This document shows positions 1 to 8,615 of a stretch of DNA of 64,000 bases, one piece after another. The DNA lies in contig NZ_CP063164.1 of the NCBI RefSeq assembly GCF_014931715.1, forward strand, positions 1,488,001-1,552,000, read 5' to 3'. Source of the DNA: Sulfurovum indicum (GTDB lineage: Bacteria > Campylobacterota > Campylobacteria > Campylobacterales > Sulfurovaceae). How positions within the stretch are numbered: position 1 is the stretch's first letter; each line of letters opens with the position of its first letter. The notes under the pieces were generated by a model. The model saw only the letters and a list, made by a program, of their open reading frames with translations, did no database searches and was not told the origin of the DNA. The position numbers were made by a program, and so were the translations under genes.

Positions 1-1
1 T

Positions 2-208
2 GTCCTGATGACCATGTTTTCAAATGCCTTTGCCCTGCTGCCTATCGCATTGGCAATAGGCAGCGGTACACAGATCATTCAGGATATGGCAATCGCGATC
101 ATGGGTGGACTCTTTTTTGCTATTGGCGTAAATCTGTTTGTAATACCGTTGTTTTTTTATTGGCTATACAAATTACAGGACAAAAGCTTGATAGCCTCCA
201 AAAAATAA
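2..208 (+). CDS. RND-type efflux transporter permease, C-terminal fragment
   Basis: Only the last 68 or so codons are in the window; the reading frame is open to the left edge. The visible residues contain the ALLPIALAIGSG and IMGGLFFAIGVNLFVIPLFF stretches typical of the last two membrane helices of RND exporters (AcrB/CzcA family), where a glycine-rich turn precedes the final helix. Such pumps use the proton gradient to export drugs or metals across the inner membrane as part of a tripartite complex. The substrate class cannot be told from this piece. The gene ends about 110 bases before the convergent sulfatase gene. Confidence 0.6.
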   Translation, partial: VLMTMFSNAFALLPIALAIGSGTQIIQDMAIAIMGGLFFAIGVNLFVIPLFFYWLYKLQDKSLIASKK

Positions 209-315
209 AAATAGACAGTTTTGATTCTTTTCAGATCGTCTATTCTGTAATAGGTACAGCCAGTGGAGGAAAAACATATATTATTGAGCAACAATATACT
301 CTTTTTCCTTACAGC

Positions 316-2244
316 TTATCTCAACTTCTCTCTTAGCAGATTATGCTTGTAGAGATAACTTGCGCTCTGATAGTAGGTAACCGTGTCCTTGACATCTGCC
401 TCTGACGGTTTTTCTTCTGTATATTCCACACGGTAGAGTGTCTGCTTCTTTACCTTATAGTTTTGTACACTTTTATCCGGAGAGAGCACTGTAAGTGTAT
501 TGTTTCTGAAAAGGCCGAGTTTTTGATAGTTCCCTATGAATGCTCTCTCCTGATGGTCTTCTTTCAAGATATCATCTCCATAGAATTTAGCTTCATAACT
601 CTGACCAATGATCCCCAAAAGTGTAGGCACAATATCTACCTGTGAGGCAAGTTTACTGACAACCTTTGGCTCGATAAGTTTTGGTGCATAAATGAAAAGG
701 GGTATTCTGTAACGCCAGACCGGCAAAGCAGTTTTTCCTGCACTTCCGCCGTTATGGTCTGCAACAATCACAAAGAGCGTGTTGTCAAACCACGGTTTTT
801 TGGAAGCTTCTTTAAGAAATTTGTCGATGGCGTAATCTGTATATTTCACCCCGCCGTTGCGTCCTGTATGGGAAGGAATATCGATCTTGCCATCCGGATA
901 AGTGTAGGGTCTGTGGTTGGAGGTGGTCATGACAAAACTGAAGAAGGGTTTCTCTTTCGCATAAGATTTATCAGCCTCTTTGCTGACCTTGTTTAAGAGA
1001 TCTTCATCACAAACACCCCACACATTGGAAAATGTCACTTCGTCATCTTTAAAATCAAACCTGTCCACCACTTCAAATCCGTTGTTGGAAAAAAAGTAGT
1101 TCATATTGTCGAAATATCCATGACCGGCATAGATGAATTTACTCTCATAGCCTAATTTCCCGAACACGAAACCTGCCGAGTTCATGTTCTGGCAGTCAGG
1201 TCTTTTCACAATGCTTCTGCCGGGTGTCGGGGGTAGAGAAAGCGTGACCGCTTCCATACCTCTGACCGTTCTTGTACCTGTCGCATAGAGATTGTTGAAA
1301 AAGAGAGATCTTTTTGCCAGTTCATCCAGATGAGGGGTCAATCCGCGCTTGTCACCGAATACTCCCATATATTCTGCACTGAGACTCTCCACCATGATCA
1401 ATACAATATTATACCGGTGTGCCGGTCCGTCATTTTTGACCACTCTGGTAATATCATGAATATCATTCGTCTTAAAAGTTGTACTCTCCCTCTTCAAAAG
1501 CATACGCAGTCTTTTAAAGACACTGGTTTCATCAAGTGTTTTATAAAACTCATCATACTCCAGCTCATTATGTCTGAAGGCACTGAAAAGAGAATAAAAA
1601 CCGTTCTTTGCCAACTCCTGATCGAACTTGTTGGGGCAATTCTCAGTCAGGGTCTGCTTATCCAGAAATATAAAGAAGAGCAGAGGCAAGGCAAGATAGA
1701 TACTTCCGATCTTCAACCGTTTTGAAAACGGCATGTCACAGTTGAACGCGTCACAGTGAAACGTAGTCTTTTTATGATTGTAGAAAAAAATGAAACCCGT
1801 AATTACCAGTATGATCCCCACAAGAAGAGGTATAGGGTAGGACTCAAGGATGTTATGTACCACTTCATGCGTGTAGACCAGGTAATCAACAGCAATAAAA
1901 TTGAAGCGTTTTCCAAACTCTTCCCAGAAAAAGTACTCACTGAAACCGTTAAATACCACCGAATAGATCACCGCAAAATAGATCAGAAGGCTGACGATCT
2001 TGTGTATGACCGAGTTGAATATCTTTCTTGGAATAAGAATAAGATAGATGATAAACGGTATCAGGTAATACGATACCGCTACAAAGTCATAGAACATTCC
2101 GATGAAAAAGACCTTCAGCAATTCAATGATACCCGTATCGGCCTGATCATATGTCATTACCAGCAAAACAATCCTTGTGATAAAGCTCACAACGATGAAA
2201 ATACCGATAAAATTGGTAGCGAATTTAAATCTTCCTGTATTCAT
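316..2244 (-). CDS. LTA synthase-like membrane sulfatase/phosphoglycerol transferase family protein
   Basis: A 642-residue protein with about five hydrophobic helices in the first 190 residues, then a periplasmic alkaline-phosphatase-superfamily domain. The motif NIVLIMVESLSAEYMG (near residue 275) supplies the first metal-binding acidic residue, the GTRTVRG segment carries the likely nucleophilic Thr, and VADHNGG (near 510) supplies late Asp/His metal ligands. This is the LtaS/OpgB/EptA architecture. Gram-negative relatives usually transfer phosphoglycerol or phosphoethanolamine to envelope glycans or lipid A; which one applies is not visible. It is transcribed away from the upstream biotin carboxylase gene, with about 140 bases between them. 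Family assignment is firm, exact substrate is not. Confidence 0.8.
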   Translation of the reverse strand: MNTGRFKFATNFIGIFIVVSFITRIVLLVMTYDQADTGIIELLKVFFIGMFYDFVAVSYYLIPFIIYLILIPRKIFNSVIHKIVSLLIYFAVIYSVVFNGFSEYFFWEEFGKRFNFIAVDYLVYTHEVVHNILESYPIPLLVGIILVITGFIFFYNHKKTTFHCDAFNCDMPFSKRLKIGSIYLALPLLFFIFLDKQTLTENCPNKFDQELAKNGFYSLFSAFRHNELEYDEFYKTLDETSVFKRLRMLLKRESTTFKTNDIHDITRVVKNDGPAHRYNIVLIMVESLSAEYMGVFGDKRGLTPHLDELAKRSLFFNNLYATGTRTVRGMEAVTLSLPPTPGRSIVKRPDCQNMNSAGFVFGKLGYESKFIYAGHGYFDNMNYFFSNNGFEVVDRFDFKDDEVTFSNVWGVCDEDLLNKVSKEADKSYAKEKPFFSFVMTTSNHRPYTYPDGKIDIPSHTGRNGGVKYTDYAIDKFLKEASKKPWFDNTLFVIVADHNGGSAGKTALPVWRYRIPLFIYAPKLIEPKVVSKLASQVDIVPTLLGIIGQSYEAKFYGDDILKEDHQERAFIGNYQKLGLFRNNTLTVLSPDKSVQNYKVKKQTLYRVEYTEEKPSEADVKDTVTYYQSASYLYKHNLLREKLR

Positions 2245-2385
2245 TTAGAGGGTGTCCTTAGTTATTTGCCCCATTATATATTTTGAAAATGAAAATATGC
2301 TGAATGGGCCATCATGTCACTATCCCCGGCAAAGAGTGGATGCATCTAAGGCTCTACCGCTGTATACTTCGTCTCAACCTCATCC

Positions 2386-3840
2386 TTACAAAAAGTCACC
2401 TTTGATCGACAGAATACCCTTTTGGATCATTCGTGCCATAAACGATGATATATTATTGTCTTGGGTAGGCGCGATCGTATTGAGCAGTGCAAAATCTTCT
2501 GTCATTGTATTAAGGAAGTTTGTAGTGAAACAACCTTTTTGAAACTCTTCATTGCCAAGAACAGCTTTGTGCAGTGCAATATTCGTTTTTATCCCATCAA
2601 TGTAGTACTCATCCAGCGCCCTCTGTGCTTTTTTTATTACACCTTCCCAATCCAATGCCCATACAATCAGCTTGGCAACCATTGAGTCATAGTGCGGCGG
2701 TATCGTATAACCGCTGTAAATACCACTGTCAAGTCTTACACCTGGACCACCAGGGGTCAAATACTCACCTATCGTACCAAAAGAGGGCATAAACTCTTTT
2801 TGCGGATCTTCGGCATTAATACGGAACTCGATCGCATACCCTCTGAAAGATATCTCCTCCTGCAGAAACTGCAGCTTATCACCCTCTGCAATCTGTATCA
2901 TCCGCTGAATCAAGTCTACTCCTGTAGTGATCTCCGTTACCGGATGCTCCACCTGTATACGTGTGTTCATCTCAATGAAATAGATCTCATCATCCTCATC
3001 TACGAGAAACTCTATGGTTCCAACACTCTCATACCCAAGCTTGTAGATCGCTTTTTGTGCTATACGGAAAAGCTCTTTGCGTGTCTCCTGGTTGAGACGG
3101 GGAGAAGGAGAGATCTCGATCACCTTCTGATGCCGTCTCTGGATAGAGCAGTCCCTCTCTCCAAGATGTACGACATTGCCATATTTGTCAGCAATGATCT
3201 GCACTTCGATATGTCTAGGATTCCTGATATATTTTTCGACGAACAGATCACCGTTGCCAAAATACTTTTCCGCTTCAGCTCTGGCATTCTCGAATGCAGA
3301 GGCAAACCCCTCTTCACTCTCTACGATACGCATCCCTCTCCCACCGCCTCCATAGGCAGCTTTAATAATAACAGGATAGCCTATTCGTTGTGCAACCTCC
3401 ATAGCCTCCTGAACATCATATACCGGTGTGGTCGTACCCTCTATCACCGGTACACCGATCTCCTTCATCTTCTCTTTGGAAGCGATCTTGTCACCAAAGA
3501 GTGCAATATGCTCCGCTTTTGGACCGACAAAGGTCAGACCGTTCTTCTCACATGCTTTTGCAAACTCGGCATTTTCAGAGAGAAAGCCGTAACCCGGGTG
3601 TACAGCATCACATCTATGCTGTTTTGCAACTACAATGATATTCTCATAATCAAGATATACCTGTACAGGATGTCCTTTCATTTCTATGGACTGATCAGCT
3701 TTTTTAACCCATACCCCATCCTTGTCTGCCTCCGAATGTACTACGACACTTATAATGCCAAGTTCCTTACACGCACGTATCAATCTCAGTGCGATCTCTC
3801 CGCGATTTGCGATCAAAAGTTTATGAATTTTCTTTTTCAT
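2386..3840 (-). CDS. Biotin carboxylase subunit (AccC / PycA / CfiB family)
   Basis: A 484-residue biotin carboxylase: N-terminal biotin-carboxylase domain (KLLIANRGEIALRLIRACKE), ATP-grasp core with the glycine-rich KAAYGGGGRGMRIV, the ERDCSIQRRHQKVIE bicarbonate/biotin segment and EMNTRIQVEHPVTE, and a C-terminal domain. It carboxylates biotin on a carrier protein using ATP and bicarbonate. Campylobacterota usually have two such proteins, one for acetyl-CoA carboxylase and one for a two-subunit pyruvate or 2-oxoglutarate carboxylase. At 484 residues it is longer than the roughly 450 of E. coli AccC, which leans towards the 2-oxoacid type (inference). No carboxyltransferase or BCCP gene lies beside it. 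The ATG is preceded by GGAGC-like bases. Confidence 0.88.
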   Translation of the reverse strand: MKKKIHKLLIANRGEIALRLIRACKELGIISVVVHSEADKDGVWVKKADQSIEMKGHPVQVYLDYENIIVVAKQHRCDAVHPGYGFLSENAEFAKACEKNGLTFVGPKAEHIALFGDKIASKEKMKEIGVPVIEGTTTPVYDVQEAMEVAQRIGYPVIIKAAYGGGGRGMRIVESEEGFASAFENARAEAEKYFGNGDLFVEKYIRNPRHIEVQIIADKYGNVVHLGERDCSIQRRHQKVIEISPSPRLNQETRKELFRIAQKAIYKLGYESVGTIEFLVDEDDEIYFIEMNTRIQVEHPVTEITTGVDLIQRMIQIAEGDKLQFLQEEISFRGYAIEFRINAEDPQKEFMPSFGTIGEYLTPGGPGVRLDSGIYSGYTIPPHYDSMVAKLIVWALDWEGVIKKAQRALDEYYIDGIKTNIALHKAVLGNEEFQKGCFTTNFLNTMTEDFALLNTIAPTQDNNISSFMARMIQKGILSIKGDFL

Positions 3841-3952
3841 GTTCGGTGCTCCTTTTTTAGTACCGCCATTATAAAACAGTTACCAAGATAGTTCTACACC
3901 TTTTTTGACTTATAAATTATCCTTTTTTGTAAAAAAAATTATCTAAAACAGA

Positions 3953-3958
3953 TATAAT
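3953..3958 (+). promoter_or_regulatory. -10 promoter box of the AraC-family gene
   Basis: A perfect TATAAT lies only 7 bases before the ATG at 3966, behind a long T/A-rich tract. Transcription should start at or within a base of the start codon, and there is no Shine-Dalgarno sequence, so the mRNA is probably leaderless (inference). Confidence 0.55.
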
Positions 3959-3965
3959 TACTATC

Positions 3966-4832
3966 ATGAAGAAAGAAACCTACTGGAAAAATGTCCGTAT
4001 CGCCAACGATCTGATGTTTTACATCTACACCCATATCGATACACAGATCAATCTTGACGAGATTGCAAAGAATTTTCATATAGACAAATACTATCTTCAC
4101 AAGATATTTAAAAGTATCTTTGGCAGAAACATCTATGAAAGTATTAAATCGATCCGTTTGCAAAAGGCCTCCAATCTTCTTTTGACCAACCGTCACTCAA
4201 CCATATCACAAATTGCCAATGCCTGCGGATACAGTTCGCAAACTTCATTTATAAGAGCCTTCAAAGCACGTTTCGGCATGACACCCAAAGCGTGGCGGAA
4301 CGGTGGTTACCTAAACTACTCCGATGCACTGCTCTCCTTACCAAACGACCAGAATGCACCGGATACACTCTCTGTCAGCGAACCGACCATTATCAAACGG
4401 GATCCTATGGAGGGTTATTATCTCAGAGATAACGGCTATGGAGAGCACATCAAATACTCCTGGCAAAAACTTCAGACACTCATCTATACACTTGATCTAA
4501 AAGAGTACAAGCTCATCTCACTGTTCCATGACAACCCTGCAATCACACAACTTGCCTCATGCCAGCATGTCTCAGCGATCAGTTTTAATGATGACGGTCT
4601 TACCGTCAATCTGCCTAAATTCAAAATCGCAGGAGGTGTCTATGCATGCTTTAACGTTAGCGGGAAAAGAGAGGATCTTCTGAAATTCATTCGCTGGGTC
4701 TACCATACCTGGCTTCCCAAAAGCGGTTATGAGACAACCACGAAGCCTCCCTATGCAATCTACTGTAAAAACCATCACCTTGACAGATACGGAAGATTTG
4801 AAATGGATTTTTATCTCTCAATAACCTTATAG
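3966..4832 (+). CDS. AraC family transcriptional regulator with GyrI-like effector domain
   Basis: 288 residues. The first 110 or so form the double helix-turn-helix of AraC/XylS proteins (IAKNFHIDKYYLHKIFKSIF, then SQIANACGYSSQTSFIRAFK and FGMTPKAWR). Residues about 135-288 resemble the GyrI/SHV2 small-molecule-binding fold found behind the HTH in Rob-type regulators. The gene is followed in the same direction by an ABC efflux operon 180 bases downstream, so it may control that transporter in response to a toxic ligand (inference from position). The start fits the promoter box 7 bases upstream, implying a leaderless message. Confidence 0.85.
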   Translation: MKKETYWKNVRIANDLMFYIYTHIDTQINLDEIAKNFHIDKYYLHKIFKSIFGRNIYESIKSIRLQKASNLLLTNRHSTISQIANACGYSSQTSFIRAFKARFGMTPKAWRNGGYLNYSDALLSLPNDQNAPDTLSVSEPTIIKRDPMEGYYLRDNGYGEHIKYSWQKLQTLIYTLDLKEYKLISLFHDNPAITQLASCQHVSAISFNDDGLTVNLPKFKIAGGVYACFNVSGKREDLLKFIRWVYHTWLPKSGYETTTKPPYAIYCKNHHLDRYGRFEMDFYLSITL

Positions 4833-5021
4833 ATGGGAATTTCTCCAAAGCGATCCTGATCGGAAAAACATCCCTGCCCGAACAAGGTACCCAAAAGAAG
4901 CAAAAAAAAGAGTAGCCCGGCATATCTGATACTCTGCCCGATTGAGCGGAGTTTATGATGGACAAAGCAAAATGGAAATCTATTTCATCCTCATTTCATT
5001 TTCATCGTTTATGCTTTGAAT

Positions 5022-5729
5022 ATGGCAGAATATCACAAAAGAAACAGAGTACTTCACTGTACAGATATTGTAAAAACATTCAGTTCCGGAGAGACAGAGG
5101 TCAAAGCACTGCAAAGTGTAAATCTTGATGTCTACCAGGGTGAACTGCTAATGCTGGTAGGACCCTCCGGGTGCGGCAAAACTACATTTGTATCGGTCAT
5201 TACCGCTCTGCTTGGGTTTGACAGCGGCAGATGTATTGTTCTTGGATACGACCTGTCCACAATGAGTGATCAAAAAAAAACCGCTTGGAGAGGCAGGGAG
5301 ATCGGCTTTGTATTTCAGGCCTTCAATCTTATTCCCGCATTGAGTGCAGCTGAAAATACAGCCCTGCCCCTTACAATTTCCGGAATCAATAAAACAACAG
5401 CCATTTCCCGTGCAAAAGAGATGTTAAAAGCTGTAGGTCTGGAATCAAAAAAGTATGTTCTGCCAGGTAACCTGAGTGGTGGACAACAGCAACGGGTTGC
5501 CATTGCCAGAGCATTGGTGCATAGACCAAAACTCGTGATCTGTGATGAACCTACAAGCAGTCTCGATCACGAATCAGGGCAGATGGTTATGGAGCTTTTA
5601 AAAAAATTGACCAAAGAGCACGGTGTAACCATGATCGTAGTCACTCATGACAATCGCATTTATCGATACGCGGACAGGATAGCGCATATGGAAGACGGGA
5701 GGATCATAAAAGTGGAAGAGAACAGATGA
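5022..5729 (+). CDS. ABC transporter ATP-binding protein (DevA/LolD type)
   Basis: A compact ABC ATPase: Walker A GPSGCGKTTF, Q-loop FVFQAFNLIPALSAAENTAL, signature LSGGQQQRVAIARAL, Walker B LVICDEPTSSLD and switch His in VTHD. The sequence groups with the MacB/LolD/DevA ATPases that serve FtsX-like permeases. The next gene starts inside its stop codon (ATGA overlap), giving an operon ATPase - HlyD adaptor - permease. The frame could begin at TTG 5016; ATG 5022 is preferred, though neither has a clear ribosome-binding site. Confidence 0.88.
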   Translation: MAEYHKRNRVLHCTDIVKTFSSGETEVKALQSVNLDVYQGELLMLVGPSGCGKTTFVSVITALLGFDSGRCIVLGYDLSTMSDQKKTAWRGREIGFVFQAFNLIPALSAAENTALPLTISGINKTTAISRAKEMLKAVGLESKKYVLPGNLSGGQQQRVAIARALVHRPKLVICDEPTSSLDHESGQMVMELLKKLTKEHGVTMIVVTHDNRIYRYADRIAHMEDGRIIKVEENR

Positions 5730-6622
5730 AAAAGTTTTATATTTTGATGACCGTTTCAATCATCGGTCTTGCTCTTGGAATCACGGCAGTTGGATACGGA
5801 GACAGGATAATATCATCAAAAACCGTGCCTATCCCTTCTGTAAAACTGCCTTTTAAATCATTTATAGCAGGAACAGGGATCGTAGAAGCAGAGAGTAAAA
5901 ATATTACCGTTGGCTCTCCTGTTTCCGGTCTCATTCAGAAAGTCTATGTGCAAAGCGGAGACAAGATACAGAAGGGAACACTTCTTTTTGAAATAGACGA
6001 TACGCTTCTTCAAAGCAGAATAATGGTTTCCAAAGCCGAAATAAAAGCTGCCAGGGCAAAGCTGACACGTATAAAACACCACTTCGAACTGATAGAAAAC
6101 TTCAAAAAAGTCTCTCCTCAAATGGTTACGAAAGAGCAATACATACAGGCACAGGACCGCTACAAAGAGGCACAAGAGATGTTTGAAATCTCAAAAGTGA
6201 AACTATCCGCCTTGCAGGAACAATTAAAACGCTATAAGATCTACAGTCCTATAGATGGCACAGTATTAAGGTCTAAGATCAGCAAGGGAGACTTTTTTGA
6301 CAACCGAAGCAACGCACTTATTATCGGTAGCGATAATGTGAATGTACGCGTTAGCATCAATGAATATGATATTTCAAAGTTCAAACCGGGTACAAAAGCA
6401 GTGGCATATATGCGGGGCAACCATAAAGAGAAGATCGAATTAAGCTATAGATATACGATCCCTTACGTTATGCCCAAAACCAACTTGACAGGGAGAAGTA
6501 CAGAGCGTACCGATACACGTGTGCTTCAAGTCGTCTACGCTGTAAAAAGAGCAACAACCTTCCCTCTTTATGTGGGGGAACAACTGGATATCTTTATCCA
6601 AACCCCCAGGCAGGGAAACTAA
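5726..6622 (+). CDS. HlyD family periplasmic adaptor subunit
   Basis: 298 residues with an uncleaved N-terminal membrane anchor (ILMTVSIIGLALGITAVGYG), a split lipoyl/barrel-sandwich domain (ITVGSPVSGLIQKVYVQSGD and YKIYSPIDGTVLRSKISKGD) around a short alpha-helical hairpin of about 70 residues, and a beta-barrel domain. This is the membrane-fusion protein layout that links inner-membrane ABC exporters to the outer membrane. It overlaps the ATPase gene by 4 bases and stops 3 bases before the permease gene. DevB-type adaptors are the nearest match by layout. No outer-membrane TolC-like gene is seen nearby. Confidence 0.85.
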   Translation: MKKFYILMTVSIIGLALGITAVGYGDRIISSKTVPIPSVKLPFKSFIAGTGIVEAESKNITVGSPVSGLIQKVYVQSGDKIQKGTLLFEIDDTLLQSRIMVSKAEIKAARAKLTRIKHHFELIENFKKVSPQMVTKEQYIQAQDRYKEAQEMFEISKVKLSALQEQLKRYKIYSPIDGTVLRSKISKGDFFDNRSNALIIGSDNVNVRVSINEYDISKFKPGTKAVAYMRGNHKEKIELSYRYTIPYVMPKTNLTGRSTERTDTRVLQVVYAVKRATTFPLYVGEQLDIFIQTPRQGN

Positions 6623-6625
6623 AAC

Positions 6626-7819
6626 ATGTTTGAAGTAGCGGTCAAAATGCTGATGCATGACAGAACCAAATTTCTTGGACTTTTTACAGGTATTGGCTTT
6701 ACTGCATTTTTAGTGACATTTGCCATGGCATATTTTGCAGGATTTATGACAAGAGGTTTTGCACTGGTGAGTGAAAATCCCTCTGGCAATGTCTGGGTAA
6801 TGGACCCTGCTGTCAACTCAACAGAAGCAACGATCAACATGAGTGATGCGTCTCTGGGACTTGTTCGCAGTGTCAAAGGGGTAAACTATGCTGTCCCTTT
6901 CTATATAAGTAACGTAACAGCCAGGTTTCCAAATGGACATTTTCAGTCATTTCAGATGATCGGTGTAGATGACGCTACATTGAGCGGTACCCCAGAACCG
7001 GAAAACGGCTTAAATGCTGCCCTTCTGCATATGCCAGACAGCATCATTGTCGACAGTGGCGGAAGCAGTGGCAAGCTTCAGACACCACTGCATCAAAAAG
7101 ATATATGGCCGTATGACGGGGCACACCTTGATGCACCTACACGAAAACTAAGATATGGAGACGAGTTGCTCATAAATGACAAAAGGGTGGTAATAAGAGG
7201 TCTCTCCTCAACTATTCCAAGATTTCCGCCAAGACCATTGATCTATACAACACAGTCAAACTTCAAGCGACTCAATCCCGGAGAAAACAGGTACATCACT
7301 TTTATTATGGTAAAGGGAGAAAAAAATATTTCAGCCAGTACTTTAGCCGATAATATCTCTAGGCAGACAGGACTAAAGGCCATTACCAGTGATGCATTCA
7401 AAAGAGAGACCGTCCTGTGGTTTCTTGTTAACTCCGAAGATGTAGGCGATATGATCAACATGATTATCCTTGCAATGCTTGTAGGTTTTGGAGTCACCGG
7501 TGTCATGCTCTATATGTTCACCTATGAAAATCTCAGACAATATGCTGTTCTAAAAGCGATGGGAGCATCCAGTAAGCAATTGGTGACTATGGTGTTCACA
7601 CAGGCTTTTATAGGTGTAATAATCGGAAGCGGTACAGGTATAGGAGTATCTGCTTTATTAGGTGGGAGTGCAGCCAGTGCAGATTTTCCGTTTCGCATGA
7701 TGTGGTTTGCCCCTTTGCTTGGCTTTTTGGGCGTTCTGATCGTAAGTATTACTGCAGCTTTTATCAGTGTAAGAGCGATTCTGCACATGGAACCGGGTAT
7801 TGTATTTTCCCAAAGATAA
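6626..7819 (+). CDS. ABC transporter permease, FtsX-like (DevC type)
   Basis: 397 residues: one N-terminal helix (FLGLFTGIGFTAFLVTFAMAYF), a periplasmic domain of about 220 residues, then three C-terminal helices (MINMIILAMLVGFGVTGVML, the AFIGVIIGSGTGIGVS region, and FAPLLGFLGVLIVSITAAFI). The YAVLKAMGASSKQLVTMV coupling segment before the second of these is characteristic of FtsX/MacB/DevC permeases. With the preceding ATPase and HlyD adaptor it forms a complete inner-membrane exporter. Substrate unknown; cyanobacterial DevABC exports glycolipids, other members export peptides or drugs. Confidence 0.85.
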   Translation: MFEVAVKMLMHDRTKFLGLFTGIGFTAFLVTFAMAYFAGFMTRGFALVSENPSGNVWVMDPAVNSTEATINMSDASLGLVRSVKGVNYAVPFYISNVTARFPNGHFQSFQMIGVDDATLSGTPEPENGLNAALLHMPDSIIVDSGGSSGKLQTPLHQKDIWPYDGAHLDAPTRKLRYGDELLINDKRVVIRGLSSTIPRFPPRPLIYTTQSNFKRLNPGENRYITFIMVKGEKNISASTLADNISRQTGLKAITSDAFKRETVLWFLVNSEDVGDMINMIILAMLVGFGVTGVMLYMFTYENLRQYAVLKAMGASSKQLVTMVFTQAFIGVIIGSGTGIGVSALLGGSAASADFPFRMMWFAPLLGFLGVLIVSITAAFISVRAILHMEPGIVFSQR

Positions 7820-7930
7820 TAGATCACTATTAGCCTGTATCTTTGGAATACTTGTCTCTTCCACCTTTCCAAATAATCTTGTTATTATCCTGAATACCGA
7901 TAAATGACAGAATCATAATCATATTTGTCT

Positions 7931-8485
7931 CTAACTCTCTGTATCATTATTCGTCAGCTGTACTTCCTTCTGGTGGTGTATAGGTCTATGATTCTTTAAT
8001 TCGTCTAAACGATCATTATCACCATTTTCTTTAGCCTCTTTAATCTCTTCACGCCAGGACTTCATCTTTTCATGATACACTTTGTTAGCTTCTCTTTTAG
8101 CCTGACGTTCAGAAAGACGCTTTTCTTTTTTCTCCTTTTGTTCATAGTAACGCTCCAAAGCTTCAGAGCCGCGTTCTCGTGCTAATGCTTCTTTATGTGC
8201 CTCTGCTCTTTCCAGAAAATCTTCTTTGGAATCATCTTTTTTATCCATATCAGACAATATAGCATATTCGTCATTTTTTAAAACAGGCATGGCAGGTTTT
8301 AGAGATTTTTCTTTGGGCTTAGGAGTCTGTATCTTCTGTTTGCTGTCAGTTTCTGTAATCTCATTTTGTACGACGGTCTTTTTTGTTGCAGCAAGCTCTT
8401 CCTTTTTGTCCGATAGTGATATAAAAACAGCTAAAGCTGCGATAAAAAGAAAAACTCCTGCAATACGCCCTATACGTGTATTCAT
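7931..8485 (-). CDS. Hypothetical membrane-anchored charged coiled-coil protein
   Basis: 184 residues with one N-terminal hydrophobic helix (IAGVFLFIAALAVFISL) and then an almost entirely charged tail rich in Glu, Lys and Arg. The stretch from about residue 95 to 165 (EALERYYEQKEKKEKRLSER and beyond) is predicted by eye to be a long helix or coiled coil. No catalytic motif or known domain is recognised. It probably sits in the periplasm, anchored to the inner membrane. It follows the same direction as the large lipoprotein gene upstream but is separated by about 130 bases that hold a hairpin and an inverted repeat, so it may be its own unit. Confidence 0.6.
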   Translation of the reverse strand: MNTRIGRIAGVFLFIAALAVFISLSDKKEELAATKKTVVQNEITETDSKQKIQTPKPKEKSLKPAMPVLKNDEYAILSDMDKKDDSKEDFLERAEAHKEALARERGSEALERYYEQKEKKEKRLSERQAKREANKVYHEKMKSWREEIKEAKENGDNDRLDELKNHRPIHHQKEVQLTNNDTES

Positions 8486-8520
8486 TTTTCACATACCCTC
8501 TATTTCGTAATATTTTTTCA

Positions 8521-8567
8521 ATATTCTGATCAATACTATATTATTTGTTTAGAACTGATCAGAATAT
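8521..8567. repeat. 12-bp perfect inverted repeat, operator or hairpin
   Basis: ATATTCTGATCA at 8521-8532 is matched exactly by its inverse TGATCAGAATAT at 8556-8567, with 23 AT-rich bases between. It lies just upstream of the hypothetical gene that starts at 8485. The half-site arrangement suits a regulator-binding site for that gene at least as well as a terminator, because no T-run follows. Confidence 0.5.
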
Positions 8568-8573
8568 GAAGTA

Positions 8574-8600
8574 GAAAGAGACAGATAATCCGTCTCTTTC
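8574..8600 (-). terminator. Stem-loop after the Gly-rich lipoprotein gene
   Basis: GAAAGAGAC and GTCTCTTTC form a perfect 9-bp stem with a 9-base loop, starting about 15 bases past the stop codon of the lipoprotein gene. There is no strong T-run on the minus strand after it, so termination is plausible but not certain. Confidence 0.45.
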
Positions 8601-8615
8601 AGCAACATCGTTTTT

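Noticed and set aside
2692-3891. 399-codon plus-strand frame opposite the biotin carboxylase gene
   Set aside because: Long only because of codon bias on the opposite strand; its translation has no known domain while the minus strand is an unmistakable enzyme.
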